Position numbers and translations under genes: made by a program. A DNA stretch of 64,000 nucleotides from Sialis fuliginosa (Eukaryota; Arthropoda; Insecta; Megaloptera; Sialidae): NCBI GenBank assembly GCA_961205875.1, contig OY540810.1:4526001-4590000 (forward strand), given 5' to 3'. The notes under the pieces were generated by a model that was not told where the DNA came from, did not search any database, and saw nothing but the letters and a program-made list of their open reading frames with translations. Shown here in pieces: positions 36,401-47,496 of the stretch (positions are counted from its first letter, which is position 1; each line of letters starts with the position of its first letter).

Positions 36401-37191
36401 ACAAGGGGAAGCAACAGCACGGTCCATGAGAATTTCAATGAGCTTGTGGTATGTCAAACTAGAGCAAAAATAAAAAGACACGTGTCCAACAATTTGATCT
36501 CATAGGCCTTAATTACAAAGATAATTAACTTTGAAAATTTGTGTATTCAATATAACCGTGTATTATGTTCGCTCGAAATATAAGTGTGTTGGCCCTACGG
36601 TCAACGCGCTGGCGTCTCGCCTGGTTTTAAGATTTTGATTTTAATTTTTATTTACAATTTTTTATTTTTTTGTACACATTACCTCTCCCACTTGCGTAAA
36701 AATCGATAAATTAGACATAAATAAAACATATATTATTATTGACAATGAAAATATTGATATATACGCCAGTACATAATTATTAATTTGTTTTAAAGTAAAT
36801 TTAATTTATTATTGACACAACTCATTAGTTTTTAATTAATAAATTGAAAAGTTTTAATAAAAAACAAACTTGAAAGAAACCACAAACATCTATTGTCAAT
36901 AATAATATATGTTTTATTTATGTCTAATTTATCGATTTTTACGCAAGTGGGAGAGGTAATGTGTACAAAAAAATAAAAAATAATTGTAAATAAAAATAAA
37001 AATCAAAATCTTAAAACCAGGCGAGACGCCAGCGCGTTGACCGTAGAGCCATATTGAATACACAAATTTTCAAAGTTAATTATCTTTGTAATTAAGGCCT
37101 ATGAGATCAAATTGTTGGACACGTGTCTTTTTATTTTTGCTCTAGTTTGACATACCACAAGCTCATTGACCGTGCTGTTGCTTCCCCTTGT
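36401..37191. mobile_element. Foldback element, arms of 300-350 bp
   Basis: The left arm begins ACAAGGGGAAGCAACAGCAC and the right arm ends in its inverse. The arms (36401-36748 and 36892-37191) mirror each other through GACACGTGTCCAACAATTTG, CGCTGGCGTCTCGCCTGG and GGGAGAGGTAATGTG, around a 143-bp AT-rich spacer. No coding sequence is visible. Direct copies of GTCTCGTCTCGGT lie at 36157 and 37193, outside this foldback and its neighbouring MITE. They may be remnants of a host repeat. Confidence 0.8.
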
Positions 37192-37205
37192 CAGTCTCGT
37201 CTCGG

Positions 37206-38413
37206 TATTGTTTAGTAAAAACGAATCTTATACATTTTACCTTAATTATTGATTTTAAGATTCATATCAAATAGTAATATCTTACTTACTACATATTTCT
37301 TAATTTTTTCCTTTTGATATTTTTATGATTTTTGGTTTATTTAAGTGCGCTGATTTTTAATATGTTAGTTTTTTATCAACAAATTTTGCTAAGGCGAATT
37401 TTTGTAAGTTGATTCACAATTAGTTTTGTTAAAGACTTTCAATATAGCTACGATACGGAAACGTTTGTTAAACAATCCAGATGGTTTTTGTTATATGTAT
37501 TTGTAGCGAATATATTTTATTAGAGAAAATCGGAAATAATCTTCGTTAAATCTACGTATTTTAACTACTTTATATATATATCCAGAAACACTAATTAGCT
37601 TTCAGGAAAAAAATTCAGTGTTGACCAATTGTATTGATATAATCAATTAAAATCTTTTAACAAGACTATTGCAACGAAACTTATAGATAAAGTTGATATC
37701 GTCTGATATGCAGAACCTTATATTTAGCATGAATTTTAGATCTATTAGATATTTACTAGTATGATTTTGGAAAATTAATTAACTTTTCAATTTAAATGCC
37801 AATAAACAAATTGATTCGTTTTTTGTGTTTATTGTGTAAACAATAATATATATACTTTATTAAAACGATATAGCAAAGTATATGTAAAAAACAGGTGCTA
37901 CTTTCTCACGTTCTTTTAAAAAAAGCGTTTATAGTTTCGTACCGAGTAAGATTTTCGTCTGTAACAATACTATAAAGAAAATGAAATCAAGTAGAACAGT
38001 GTGGGGCGGGTAGAATTTCATTCAATTTTCTCCTTGAATACACAAACTCACAAACTAGATATAAACAACAAAAAAATCTGCGTATCTAAAAAACACTTCA
38101 AGAAAAATCATAAAAAATGATAGACATATTGAACCCCGTCCGATTCAAGTAAAACATGTATTTATTTATATCTGAAAGCGGTATTAAAATTTTTATTTTA
38201 CTTTCGAAGGTATTTTCTCAATCTTTAATATAAACAATTTTGTATTTTGATAAACATTTTTTTAGCTATGGTTATGCAAATTTTCAAATAATAACATTGA
38301 GTGTTGGTATATTATAAATGTATATTTTAGGAAAATTAAAGATAAACATTAAATATATATCAAATATACCAAATAAACAGGTACAATATGTTAATTATAT
38401 TTATAAAACTTAC
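37206..38413. other. AT-rich intron stretch before the cadherin exon
   Basis: No repeat ends or exons were seen between the foldback and the donor site of the cadherin exon at 38414. Confidence 0.45.
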
Positions 38414-38523
38414 CTCAACACTAGAGAATTGAGGAACAACGCCAAAATCTTGTGCATACACCGTTAACCAATAATGAGACTTAGTTTCGATGTCCAAAAC
38501 AGCTTGAGTTCGAATGATTCCTT
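38414..38523 (-). CDS. Fat-like cadherin, upstream exon
   Basis: A 110-nt exon on the minus strand with acceptor TTTTTTACAG and donor GTAAGT. Two leading bases complete a codon from the previous exon (phase 1), followed by 36 codons and a phase-0 end. It encodes the second half of a cadherin repeat: GIIRTQAVLDIETKSHYW, then LTVYAQDFGVVPQFSSVE. The LDxE and AxD motifs are the calcium-binding hallmarks. It joins in frame to VFIKVLNENDN of the next exon, completing the repeat. The phase pattern (1 in, 0 out, 1 out for the pair) is consistent across both exons. Fat-like (kugelei/FAT1-3) is the best guess. Confidence 0.85.
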
Positions 38524-38602
38524 CTGTAAAAAAGGAAAAAAATGAGTTAAACAAGATTTATAAACAAAAAATTTGGGAATATGTTATTCTTATTATACTA
38601 TA

Positions 38603-38623
38603 TATCTTAATATATATAAAAAC
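38603..38623. repeat. Target duplication of the Penelope-like element, left copy
   Basis: TATCTTAATATATATAAAAAC-like sequence is repeated at 39555-39577 with two extra bases, flanking the Penelope-like fragment. The low complexity calls for some caution. Confidence 0.55.
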
Positions 38624-38668
38624 AAACTTGTTTGTTTAAACGTCAAAATTTATTAAAGAAGAGGAAAC

Positions 38669-38706
38669 CGCAAGCTTTCGATTCACAGAATCATCGTCAG
38701 GCTAAA
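38669..38706 (-). ncRNA. Hammerhead-like motif in the Penelope 3' region
   Basis: The reverse complement has the core CTGACGA, a hairpin GATTC-TGT-GAATC, then GAAA. That is the central half of a hammerhead ribozyme, a motif known from Penelope-like elements. The stem III and cleavage-site pairing is poor, so activity is doubtful. Confidence 0.4.
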
Positions 38707-38930
38707 ATATAATAAGTAACAATTAAATACAATAAATATAATGCAAAATATTGATATTTTAAAATAAAAATTCAGAAATATACCTATTAATAAAGATTTA
38801 AATTTGAGAAAGATGTCGTTATCTCAATAAAATTCATGTGACTACGGAAATGTTTGAAAAAATAACAAATCTCTTAGTAACTCAAATAGTTACTAAGGAA
38901 CGAAAAAATTGATTTAAAAAATGACAATAA

Positions 38931-39520
38931 TTAATTATTTAAAATTGTGTTGTAAATAGTAGATAATGTGGATATGTCAGTTTTCTTGTTAATTGTATTA
39001 TTGTTTCTTTTTATGTGTAACATTTCGGAAATGTAACGTTTAGCTTTATGTTTTTCATTATCTAAAATTTTAGTTTGTTTATAATCAAAAATATGCCCTG
39101 TACTATTTGTATGTACTGCTAATGCTGTGGATGTTGGTTTTAATCTTGTATCTGATTTATGTTGTGTTATTCTATTGATAAGTTTTTGTGATGTATTACC
39201 TACGTAAATAGTGTTGCAACCCCCACACGGTATACTGTATACCAAATTTGATTTCTTAAAAATGTCTGTTTTTGGTTTAAGTTTTGTGTAGTTGTTTATG
39301 TTTTTATTGTAAGTTTTAAATACAGTTTTTATGTTGTACTTATTTAAAGTGTTTTTTATTAAATTAGATGTTTTATTTATGTAAGGGATTGTAATATATT
39401 GTGTTGGTGTTGTATTAGAATTGTTATTATTATTTTTAACCGTGTTGTATAATAAGTGAACTCTTTTTGTTATACATTGTTTAATTAAATTAATTGGATA
39501 GTTATTGTTAAAAAATGCTG
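38931..39520 (-). pseudogene. Penelope-like RT tail and GIY-YIG endonuclease
   Basis: One open frame runs through the 5' truncation point to a stop near 38931. Its endonuclease begins LVYSIPCGGCNTIYVGNTSQ and continues KLINRITQHKSD, the CxxC-containing GIY-YIG form used by Penelope-like elements to cut target DNA for priming. The catalytic reverse-transcriptase core is missing, so the piece cannot act alone. Intact length in the family is roughly 700-800 residues. About 190 remain. Confidence 0.8.
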
Positions 39521-39581
39521 TTTTTATTTATTAACGTCACTACTATCATATTATTATCTTAATATATATATAAAAACATTG

Positions 39582-39905
39582 ATGCATAATAATATATATA
39601 TGTCACGGCATCATGACTAAACCACTGGACGTATCGAAGCCATATTCACACCGTATATTCGTTAGGTGCTCCAATTAGTTTATCTTCTTTTTTTTGTACC
39701 CAGTAGGTGACGTTGGGTTCGAGATATTTCGATAGTCCGATTTGACTCATATTCAGAATATTTGTTAGTTACGTGGAACGAAATATTTTTACAAAAACGG
39801 AAGTAGTGGGTGGCGCTGGAGTCGAGATATTTACGAAAATATGTACTAATAGTCTGATTTTTAAACAGATAATTTTTAGGCAGGACAACATTTGTCGGGT
39901 CAGCT
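39582..39905 (-). repeat. LINE 3'-tail-like fragment, minus orientation
   Basis: The reverse complement starts CTAGCTGACCCGACAAATG and continues TTGTCCTGCC. This opening is widespread at the ends of insect non-LTR elements. A 97-codon minus-strand frame crosses it, but its product matches no enzyme domain. Confidence 0.5.
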
Positions 39906-40512
39906 AGTAATTGAAAAAATATATATGTAATTTCAATAAAAATACATTTGTTCAAAACAATTTTTTTCCTCACGAATACCTTTTACAGTTCAATTATGTG
40001 ACGTAGCGGAATGCCAACAGTTTAAAAACAAGCAAAAATGACTACTAATTAATTTACGAAATAACTTATACAAAACTTCACTCGCCAACAAAGGATTTGC
40101 CGTCGAAACAAAAAGGTTTAAGAATCAAGTGAATAAAAACCGTTGTTGGAACCCCGTTACATTTGAAACCACTCTGATAAAATAATTAAAATATCTTCAT
40201 TAAAGAGCTTCTGCAAAACAAAATAATGTGACCAATTATGATGCGGCTTAGAAAATTCTGATGTTTTGTGTGGGTGTTTCACAGGTGTTTTATATTTCTA
40301 TTTGTAGAATCAAATAACATACCGGGTGGATAAATAAATATGTTTTTTGCTAAGATTTTATGATATTCTTAAAATGTCCGTTGTTAAGCATTCATATGTA
40401 AAATCAATTTAATAAATATGTAGTTTAGTTGTTAGTTGAAAATCTATAAGAAAGGTTGGGGCCCTATTTATTAAGAAATTAATTTTACCTAATTGAAATA
40501 TATGAATTAAAT

Positions 40513-41011
40513 TTTAAAAATATCTGCCATGGGAGCCACGGGACTTTCTTATACGTAATCTTGACAGTGAACAGTGTACGTGATTCTTATTTTATTAAAA
40601 CACATTTCTGACAAACTAATAAAAGATTAAATAAAATGAATGGGACATAAACTGTAGATATATTATTCTCTACATTATGTATCAAATGAATTTCTTTGAA
40701 CGTTTTAACCGAAAACGGATGTTTACTCTTGTCAATTTTTGAATTTTCGAATTATTTTTGAAATAAGAAAAAAATGTTTTAGATAAAAACTGTCGAGTAT
40801 GTTATTATCTACATATAATTTATTTCCCATACATTTTTTTCCAACATTCATGAAATAGTCAGAAATATTTTTTAAAATAATTATTTACAATCACCCACAC
40901 TGTATTACGTATAAAAAAGTGCCATGGTACCTATGGCAAATACGCACACTGTTAAATCTCTGTCATACGTATAAGAAAGTCCCATGACACTCATCGCAGA
41001 TATTTCTTTTC
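40513..41011. mobile_element. Inverted-repeat element (AAATATCTGC ends)
   Basis: AAATATCTGCCATGGGAGCC at the left is mirrored at the right (reverse complement AAATATCTGCGATGAGTGTC). Both are followed by CATGGGACTTTCTTATACGT-type sequence, and a third partial copy lies near 40905-40945. No target duplication was resolved. Confidence 0.5.
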
Positions 41012-41137
41012 TGTTATGAACCATTTGAATTATAATAAAAAATAAAAAAGTTTTTCGAAAAAATGAAAAGAAAATAAATTATAGATAATAATATTACCTA
41101 CAATTTTTAATTTGACCATTTTTCTCTAATTCGCAAT

Positions 41138-41380
41138 ATTTTAAAGTAATTCGAAAAATTCGACGTAGGTAAACATCTGTATCCGTTTTCTTCCCAGATA
41201 AAAATTAATTTTAAATATGAAATTACACACATCTACGATTTGTCGTATTTGAGTTACAGCACTTACAGACAGATAGACATACATATATCATGGCGAAAAT
41301 AGAATGGATTTAAAATCGATAACTTCATCAAAATCCGGATTTCGAAAAAATCGGCTTCATATATACTTACTCATAGGTAC
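41138..41380 (+). repeat. Interspersed repeat, copy 1 (matches 62931)
   Basis: It shares AAAGTAATTCGAAAAATT, GGTAAACATC, TTTTCTTCCCAGA and AATCGGCTT in the same order with 62931-63172. A CAGATAGACATACA-type stretch sits inside. It is probably a SINE or LINE tail. Confidence 0.6.
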
Positions 41381-41639
41381 TATATGTACATATATTTCAT
41401 ATATCGCTGGTGAAAACCTCCTATCTGAATTTTATGATTTTTTTTCGAAAATTACTTTTCGATACAGTGTTTTCGTAATACTTACGGGAAATGATCAAAT
41501 TTTATGTTTTACAACATACATATATTGTATTTTGTTCGAAACATATTTTTGGTTTCATTAAATTCACTGTATCCTCAAAGATATTCAGTTTAAACGCTCC
41601 CCTGAATATTTTTTTTGTCAGATAGGAGGTCCTGGATAT

Positions 41640-43670
41640 GTATATGGGTATATAATAAGTAAAAAAATCCTAAGGATTAAAAATTTCAAATCACTAAAAA
41701 TTCCATATTATTAAACATTCAATACACCTCTATATCAATATAAATTAAATTACAATTATTCGTACATCAAGTGCCAAAATTAAGTGTTAGCTTTAATTGA
41801 TTAAGAAAACAGAACACAAAAAACAACAATAATGTCCGTTAATCCCACTTAGATTTAATTAATTGAAAACAAACTGAAAAACCAGAGCCAACTGTGGTTA
41901 CCATTAAAACTTTAATAATCCATGTCTAACCAGTTACAAGAGAGAAACAAGAACAGATAAACTCCGCATTATGGAGTGAAATGAAAGAGTGTAATAACCT
42001 TCGACCAGTTATTACCGGCAATGATATATATGAATGTGTAAAGCAAAAAAAAGAAAGTCAATTGGTTTTGATTGAAAAATACACATCAAATAAACGTGAT
42101 TAAGAATTGTTTCGGAATTCATGACAGATGAAGAGTTTATTGTGGTTATTAATAAATGTGAGATAAAAAATGATATTTAAGATTTGAGGTTTTTGTATAG
42201 TCATTTTAAGATATATTTGGGTTTATTGGTGTTACTGATAACTGTAATTTTGTATGATAAAATGATATACTGTATTTAATAATATAAATTACATTACAGG
42301 AGGGTTGGTAATGTACATACTACATACATTTGTTTACAGTGTTTTTATGTATTTTTACATTTACATTTTCTCTGAAATTATTACAAAATAGATTAACTAA
42401 AAAATATAAGGGTATATTTAGTTACATTTGAAAATGAATGCAAAAGTAAAAAAGTAATTTTCTCCATTTTAATTAAATGGTAATAAGACACTATTTGCGC
42501 CGTCCACAGGTTTGATTTACAAGTCTGAAATTTTGGGATAATTTTCTTTAGATCCAAAGCTAAAACATAGACTAATATGACCGATAAAAAAAATACCCTA
42601 GCCTTGGTGTATATGCATATAAAAAGTATGGATATGTGACCTCAAATTTAATATTATTAATTATTTTCATTTTTAAATTAGTTGAAAAGAAGAACTGGAT
42701 ATTTTAGTTTTTTCTATGAATTTTGGTAATAATATTCCTATTTACAAATTGAAAAACTATTGATTGGAGTTTTTGAAACAAATTCAAATAAGAAAATATA
42801 CTCCTCTATTAAATACTCAAAAAAATAAGTTGTTTTGTGCACTGATACGTTCGAAAAAGAGATCAACAAGTAGGTACCTATCATATATATTTTACTCTAA
42901 CAATATATAAAAAAAAAAACAATTTTTAAACAATTTTACGCCCGAACGGATGCCTTATTTATGTGTATATGATTTAGATATGAACGCATATGCGGTGAAT
43001 ATGTCAATACAGTGTCTACTTTATATTTTTGATTTACGTACTGATGTCAAAACCCGAGGTGAAATTTCTACGAATAAATATATTGATTTTGGTTCAACGT
43101 AACATAATTGATACTATGTCATTTTTATGTGCGTAAGCTCAAATAAGCATGACTTATTTTACAAAAGCCGATCGTAATTTACTCCGAAACGTGATGTTGA
43201 AATATAGACTGCAGGGAGAATTGAAACAACAGGGGATTTTCCTTTTTTCAGAGAAGATTTAAATTCTTATAAGAAAATACAATTTATTTTGGTTTCAAAT
43301 AAAATTATAGGCCGACTTTTAAAAATAATATGATTGAATATAATTTTTCTTTTAGCAAATGATTATTAAAAATAAAAAACAAAGAATCAAAAATTAGATG
43401 TTTATACGTAATGGTTTCTGAATATATGAATCATAATTTTAGCTTAATATAGCTTCAGTAAATTGAATATCGATTTTTTATGGTGAAATATTAAATTCTA
43501 ATATGATTCTTTATAAAAACATCATTAATAAAAAAAGTTAAGTAAATGCACAGTGCAGTCCTTGTGTTAAATTCACCAAAGGTAGTTTATTATCGAACAA
43601 TTTCACTTGGTTCACCCTTTAATTTTTATAACAAGTTAATATTAAAAAATAAGTATACGGTGATCATACA
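41640..43670. other. AT-rich stretch, nothing recognised
   Basis: No exons or complete mobile elements were seen. A short inverted pair, CCTCCTATCTGA, brackets 41427-41636 and may belong to the neighbouring repeat. A G-rich phrase at 43673-43735 resembles a MITE end without a partner. Confidence 0.4.
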
Positions 43671-43850
43671 CAGGGGTGTCCGCAGAAAAATTTGTAATAT
43701 GACGTTATGATAGGCGATATCTTGGAGAGGGGGGATCTGTGGACGTCCATGATAATATGTAAGTACTATAATATTGTATAAAACAGTATTATTTATGAAA
43801 GGCTGTACTACTTTTTCAAAATTGAACGGTAGTATATGTGCTATTGGGAG

Positions 43851-44179
43851 CGTTCACGTCTGACCAAAAAACGGAACAATGAGCTTTAATTGCTTGATTC
43901 ATGAAATTTCTGGTGGAATGTACCAGAAATTAAAAGAATGTAATTTTTTAAGCGTGTAAGGAAGTGAGAAAGAAGTAACTAACTAAAGAACTTTTATGTT
44001 CACTCATGTTGAGCGTTTCTGCCAGAACACTAGTTTCTATCTTTTTCTGGTTACTTTTTTCTCACTTCCTTACACGCTTAAAAAATGACATTATTTTAAT
44101 TTCTGGTACATTCCACCAGAAATTCCATGAATCAACCAATCAAAGCTCGTTGTTCACTGTTTTTGGTCAGTTGTGAACG
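43851..44179. mobile_element. Inverted-repeat MITE, arms of about 145 bp
   Basis: The left arm CGTTCACGTCTGACCAAAAA is mirrored as CGTTCACAACTGACCAAAAA at the right. The arms match through TTTCTGGTGGAATGTACC and AAGCGTGTAAGGAAGTGAG, with a spacer of about 60 bp. No clear target duplication was found. Confidence 0.75.
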
Positions 44180-45230
44180 TGATCATTGCCTTCAGAAGTT
44201 GTCTGCCACCGTAAAGGGCAGAATCGCTTATAACAGATTCAAAAATAGAAAAATAAACTTCATAGGTTATCTTTTTCTAGGACAGAGCTTATATAGTTAT
44301 ATCATTTTAAATAAAAACAAAAATATACGTCCATTTCATAAATTAATTTTGTATCAATTTTAACATATTTAAATACTAAAATTCGGAACATCGAATATTT
44401 ATTGCCACAAAATTTACGTATAAAATTTTCAATATATGACATAATAATTTAATCGCACAAATATATATGAGTACTATAAACGAAGAGTACTTATTTATCT
44501 ACATATGTATATATCTAATATCTATCTTTGTTTGGTACATGGAGAAAGTATTTAAATATTATAATAATCAAATGGGAGGAGTCTACTAAGTTTGTGATAA
44601 GCGAATATGAATGAAAACTGGAAGACCACTTTAAATAAATTCATTCAAAAATACAGTATGAATTTATTAATTCAAATAATGATAATTATTGATTTTAATT
44701 CGAAATAATCTTTGATATTGATATTTTCTGTAGTACTATAACATACGTTTTGATTTTTGAAAAATGGTTACTGTATATCCATATATACCCCGTTCCGATA
44801 CCTATTTCATATGTATTCGAACGCAAGGTATGTAGCTATGTACAATGTAAATTGTTCAAATCCACTAGTTGAACAATTTATTCTGAGATTTAGAAACAGT
44901 TTATATCCTAAGAAATGATTTGATAGTTGATTAAAACGGTAACCAAAGCAATTCAGATTTTATGCAATTTGAGTTATCACAAACACATAGAGAGTGGTCG
45001 TTTCTAGTACACATTACAATTATTGCTCGCTATCATGCCATATCTCAATTAACTCGACAATCCAATGAACAGGCTATGTTTTTGCATCGTTCGTTTTAAT
45101 TCATACTTTATTACACTCCACTTTATGGTCTATGCAGGTATCAATGCGTATATTAGTACAGGGTTACATTGGAATTGATTATTGACCCAAAAATTTTATA
45201 ATAAATTATTATTCTGATAAAAATTGTTAA
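44180..45230. other. AT-rich stretch, nothing recognised
   Basis: No gene or bounded repeat was identified. A slightly GC-richer phrase at 44990-45120 is unassigned. Confidence 0.4.
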
Positions 45231-45234
45231 GAAC

Positions 45235-45418
45235 ATGCAGCGACTTAAGGCTAAAAACCCGCCTTATGTATCTTTATTATTTATATAAATCAATTGAGAA
45301 TTTATTGTCATATCGTCTACAAATTCTATACGATCGTAAGGATAATCGAACAGTAAAAGTTCCATCACAATCGGTTCAATAGTTTTTGTGTTAAGTCGGA
45401 ATAAATAAACATACCGAG
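45235..45418 (+). repeat. LINE 3'-tail-like fragment
   Basis: It ends ATCGGTTCAATAGTTTTTG, then GTTAAGTCGGAATAAATAAA, matching the ends of the fragments at 49900 and 54128. Confidence 0.45.
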
Positions 45419-45490
45419 ATAAATTCTAAAAACGATCAAAATAGATTAAAACGATTTCAATCATTATCAATAAACATTGATAAGTATATA

Positions 45491-45934
45491 CAGTGCGTCC
45501 ACGATGAAAGGAACAAATTCGTTTAAAATTCAGGTAATTATTTTGTGGATAAACGCTCGGGTCCGAGTGTCTTTTTTTTCCTTTTTTTCATCTTTTTTCT
45601 TTTTTTTCCTTTTTTTTTGCAATACTAGGTTATTTTTGTTGGCTTTTAAAAAAAAGTTCAAAGTGTTTTTGTTCAATTTAAACATTTTATTTGACTTGTG
45701 TGTATTTCAAAATGTCAATTTTCAAACGTCATTATTCCGAAAACCGCTGATTTTAGAGATATGATATGCTGTACAAAAAGTGTTCAGAATTTATCGCACA
45801 ATTCAAAAATGGTATAATATATAGGGTGTTCCATTTAAAAAAATCAATGATGACTCCATATGTTTTTCCAATCGACGGGTTCCACAAAATAATTACCTGA
45901 ATTTTAAACGAATTTGTTCCTTTCATCGTGAAAG
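45491..45934. mobile_element. TA-flanked MITE (ACGATGAAAGGAAC arms)
   Basis: Near both ends ACGATGAAAGGAACAAATTC and TTCAGGTAATTATTTTGTGG occur in inverted orientation, an arm of about 60 bp. TA lies at 45489-45490 and 45935-45936, though the outermost ten bases differ. The interior contains long T/C runs. No transposase is present. Confidence 0.65.
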
Positions 45935-46449
45935 TATAAGGTAAATAAGGTATAAGGTAAATAATTTGAAAAAATATTTTTTTTTCAGTTTAGCTTTGTC
46001 CAGTCCTGTATGTACTTCCACCCACAGACTCACACAAACACACAATTGTAATTCAAATGCTGATTTACAGAATTATTATCGTTATCCATTAATTACTAGA
46101 TAGCAATTCGCAATGTACACTGACATGTTTTTACTTTAACAATTGAAATATAAATTACATGTAATTTTAATACATAATAATATTTCACAGAATATCTCTC
46201 AGCAGTGAGTGATTTTAAATGGGTTGTTAAATTTTAATATTATATTAATTAGATTTTAAAGTGTCATTATAAACAGTTTACACAAATTATCTAAATATCG
46301 CATTATTTTAATTATAATATTATAATTATTGAATATAGAACAGAACATATAATTAATATGAATCATATGGGAATTGTTATTGGTTGAAATCATGATATTA
46401 ATTATATATAATCTGTATTATTGTATCTATGTAATTTTCGTTAATAGTA

Positions 46450-47095
46450 TAGACGAGACGAGACGAGACATTTTTCGGTCTCAGTCTCGAAACGAGATCG
46501 ATACGAGACTATCAGAAAATTTACAAGTCTCAGTTTTAAAAGATTATATTAATAATAATAATTAGTAAAAATGTACTATTTTATATTAATATTTAAATTA
46601 TTAATAACTAGCTGTTACCCGTGACTTCGTTCGCGTAGAATTACAAGAAGAAGGCTAGGAAATTCAAAAATGTCACACACCCTTTTTTTATCTAATACAT
46701 TTTTCGGGATACAAAGTAGTCTTTGTTCTTCCTCAGGATGCAAGCTATCTCACTGCCAAATTTCATCAAAATCGGTTCAACGGTTTAACCATGAAAAGGC
46801 AACTAACAGAATTTCTGTCTGTGATAGAGGAACTTTCGCATTTAAAATATTAGTATGGATTAAAGTAAAATGTAATTATTTCATAAGAATAAATGGGAAA
46901 AATATTTTTTTATAAAAAAATTCACTTGATACTAACAATAAGAGTTTTCTCGATCTCGGTCACGTATTCGAGACAAAACGGTTTACTTTTTTTCGAGACG
47001 AGATGGATTCAATTTTCAGGAGACGAGATCGAGACTTGACTGACACTTGTAAATTTAGTTAGTAACTTTAGTTTCAAAAACCGAGTGCAGCTCTA
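46450..47095. mobile_element. hAT-like MITE rich in GAGACGAG words, interrupted
   Basis: GAGACGAGAC and CTCGAAAC-type words recur at both sides (46452-46530 and 46940-47035). The right end, reverse-complemented, begins TAGAGCTGCACTCGG, resembling the TAGAG start at 50625. The middle is occupied by a LINE tail at 46606-46862. No matching 8-bp flank was found, so the limits are approximate. Confidence 0.5.
46606..46862 (+). repeat. LINE 3'-tail-like fragment nested in a MITE
   Basis: It starts ACTAGCTGTTACCCGTGACT and ends with AATTTCATCAAAATCGGTTC, then TTCGCATTTAAAATATTAGT. This phrase order is very common at 3' ends of insect non-LTR elements. An 81-codon frame covers it but has no domain. 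Confidence 0.6.
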
Positions 47096-47182
47096 TAAAA
47101 CAGTGAGTCCAAATCTTTTTTAAAAATTGGTTGATGATAGAGTTATACAAAGTATTATAATTAATAATTAATTAATTCAAAA

Positions 47183-47488
47183 CAGTGACCAGACTTCGGG
47201 GCCCCTAAAATATGCGAAATAAAAAAAATTATGAATGTAATAATTTTAAATTTAATGACCTTTTTTTTTTTGATCATATAATCATCTACTTCTTACTACT
47301 AAAAAAAAGGTCATTCAAAATTTAAAAATAACTGAAGACCTTTTTAATTTATCAAATTTTTCCTATTTACTTCTACTATTTTCTTCATACTTTGGATGTT
47401 TAAAAAAATTATTTTTGAATTTTCTCATGAAGTAAACTTATGGGGGGTGAATGATCATCTTAATCCCCCCCCCCTATCTACGCCACTG
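47183..47488. mobile_element. hAT-type MITE, 306 bp
   Basis: The ends are CAGTGACCAGACTTCGGGG and, reverse-complemented, CAGTGGCGTAGATAGGGGG. They are flanked by an exact 8-bp duplication, ATTCAAAA (47175-47182 and 47489-47496). It is related to the element at 10579-10960 by its end and C/G tract. Non-coding. Confidence 0.85.
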
Positions 47489-47496
47489 ATTCAAAA

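Larger units (their letters stand above)
24226..38413 (-). other. 14.2-kb cadherin intron
   Basis: This is the interval between the two cadherin exons, with a good donor (GTAAGT, just below 38414) and acceptor (TTTTAG, just above 24225). It is filled with DNA-transposon fragments, LINE tails and AT-rich DNA, listed separately. No further cadherin motif was recognised inside. Confidence 0.75.
38624..39554 (-). mobile_element. Penelope-like retroelement, 5'-truncated
   Basis: A 931-bp minus-strand copy retaining the end of the reverse-transcriptase region, a GIY-YIG-type endonuclease and the 3' untranslated part. The upstream open stretch contains YPINLIKQCITKRVHLLY and YITIPYINKTSNLI, phrases I associate with the thumb/linker of Penelope-like elements. 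It is flanked by direct repeats of about 21-23 bp. It lies just upstream of the cadherin exon, in antisense relation to nothing else known here. Confidence 0.8.

Noticed and set aside
39680-39973. A 97-codon minus-strand frame beside the Penelope-like element
   Set aside because: It spans a LINE 3'-tail fragment (with LADPTNVVLP from the conserved tail) and has no enzyme motif.
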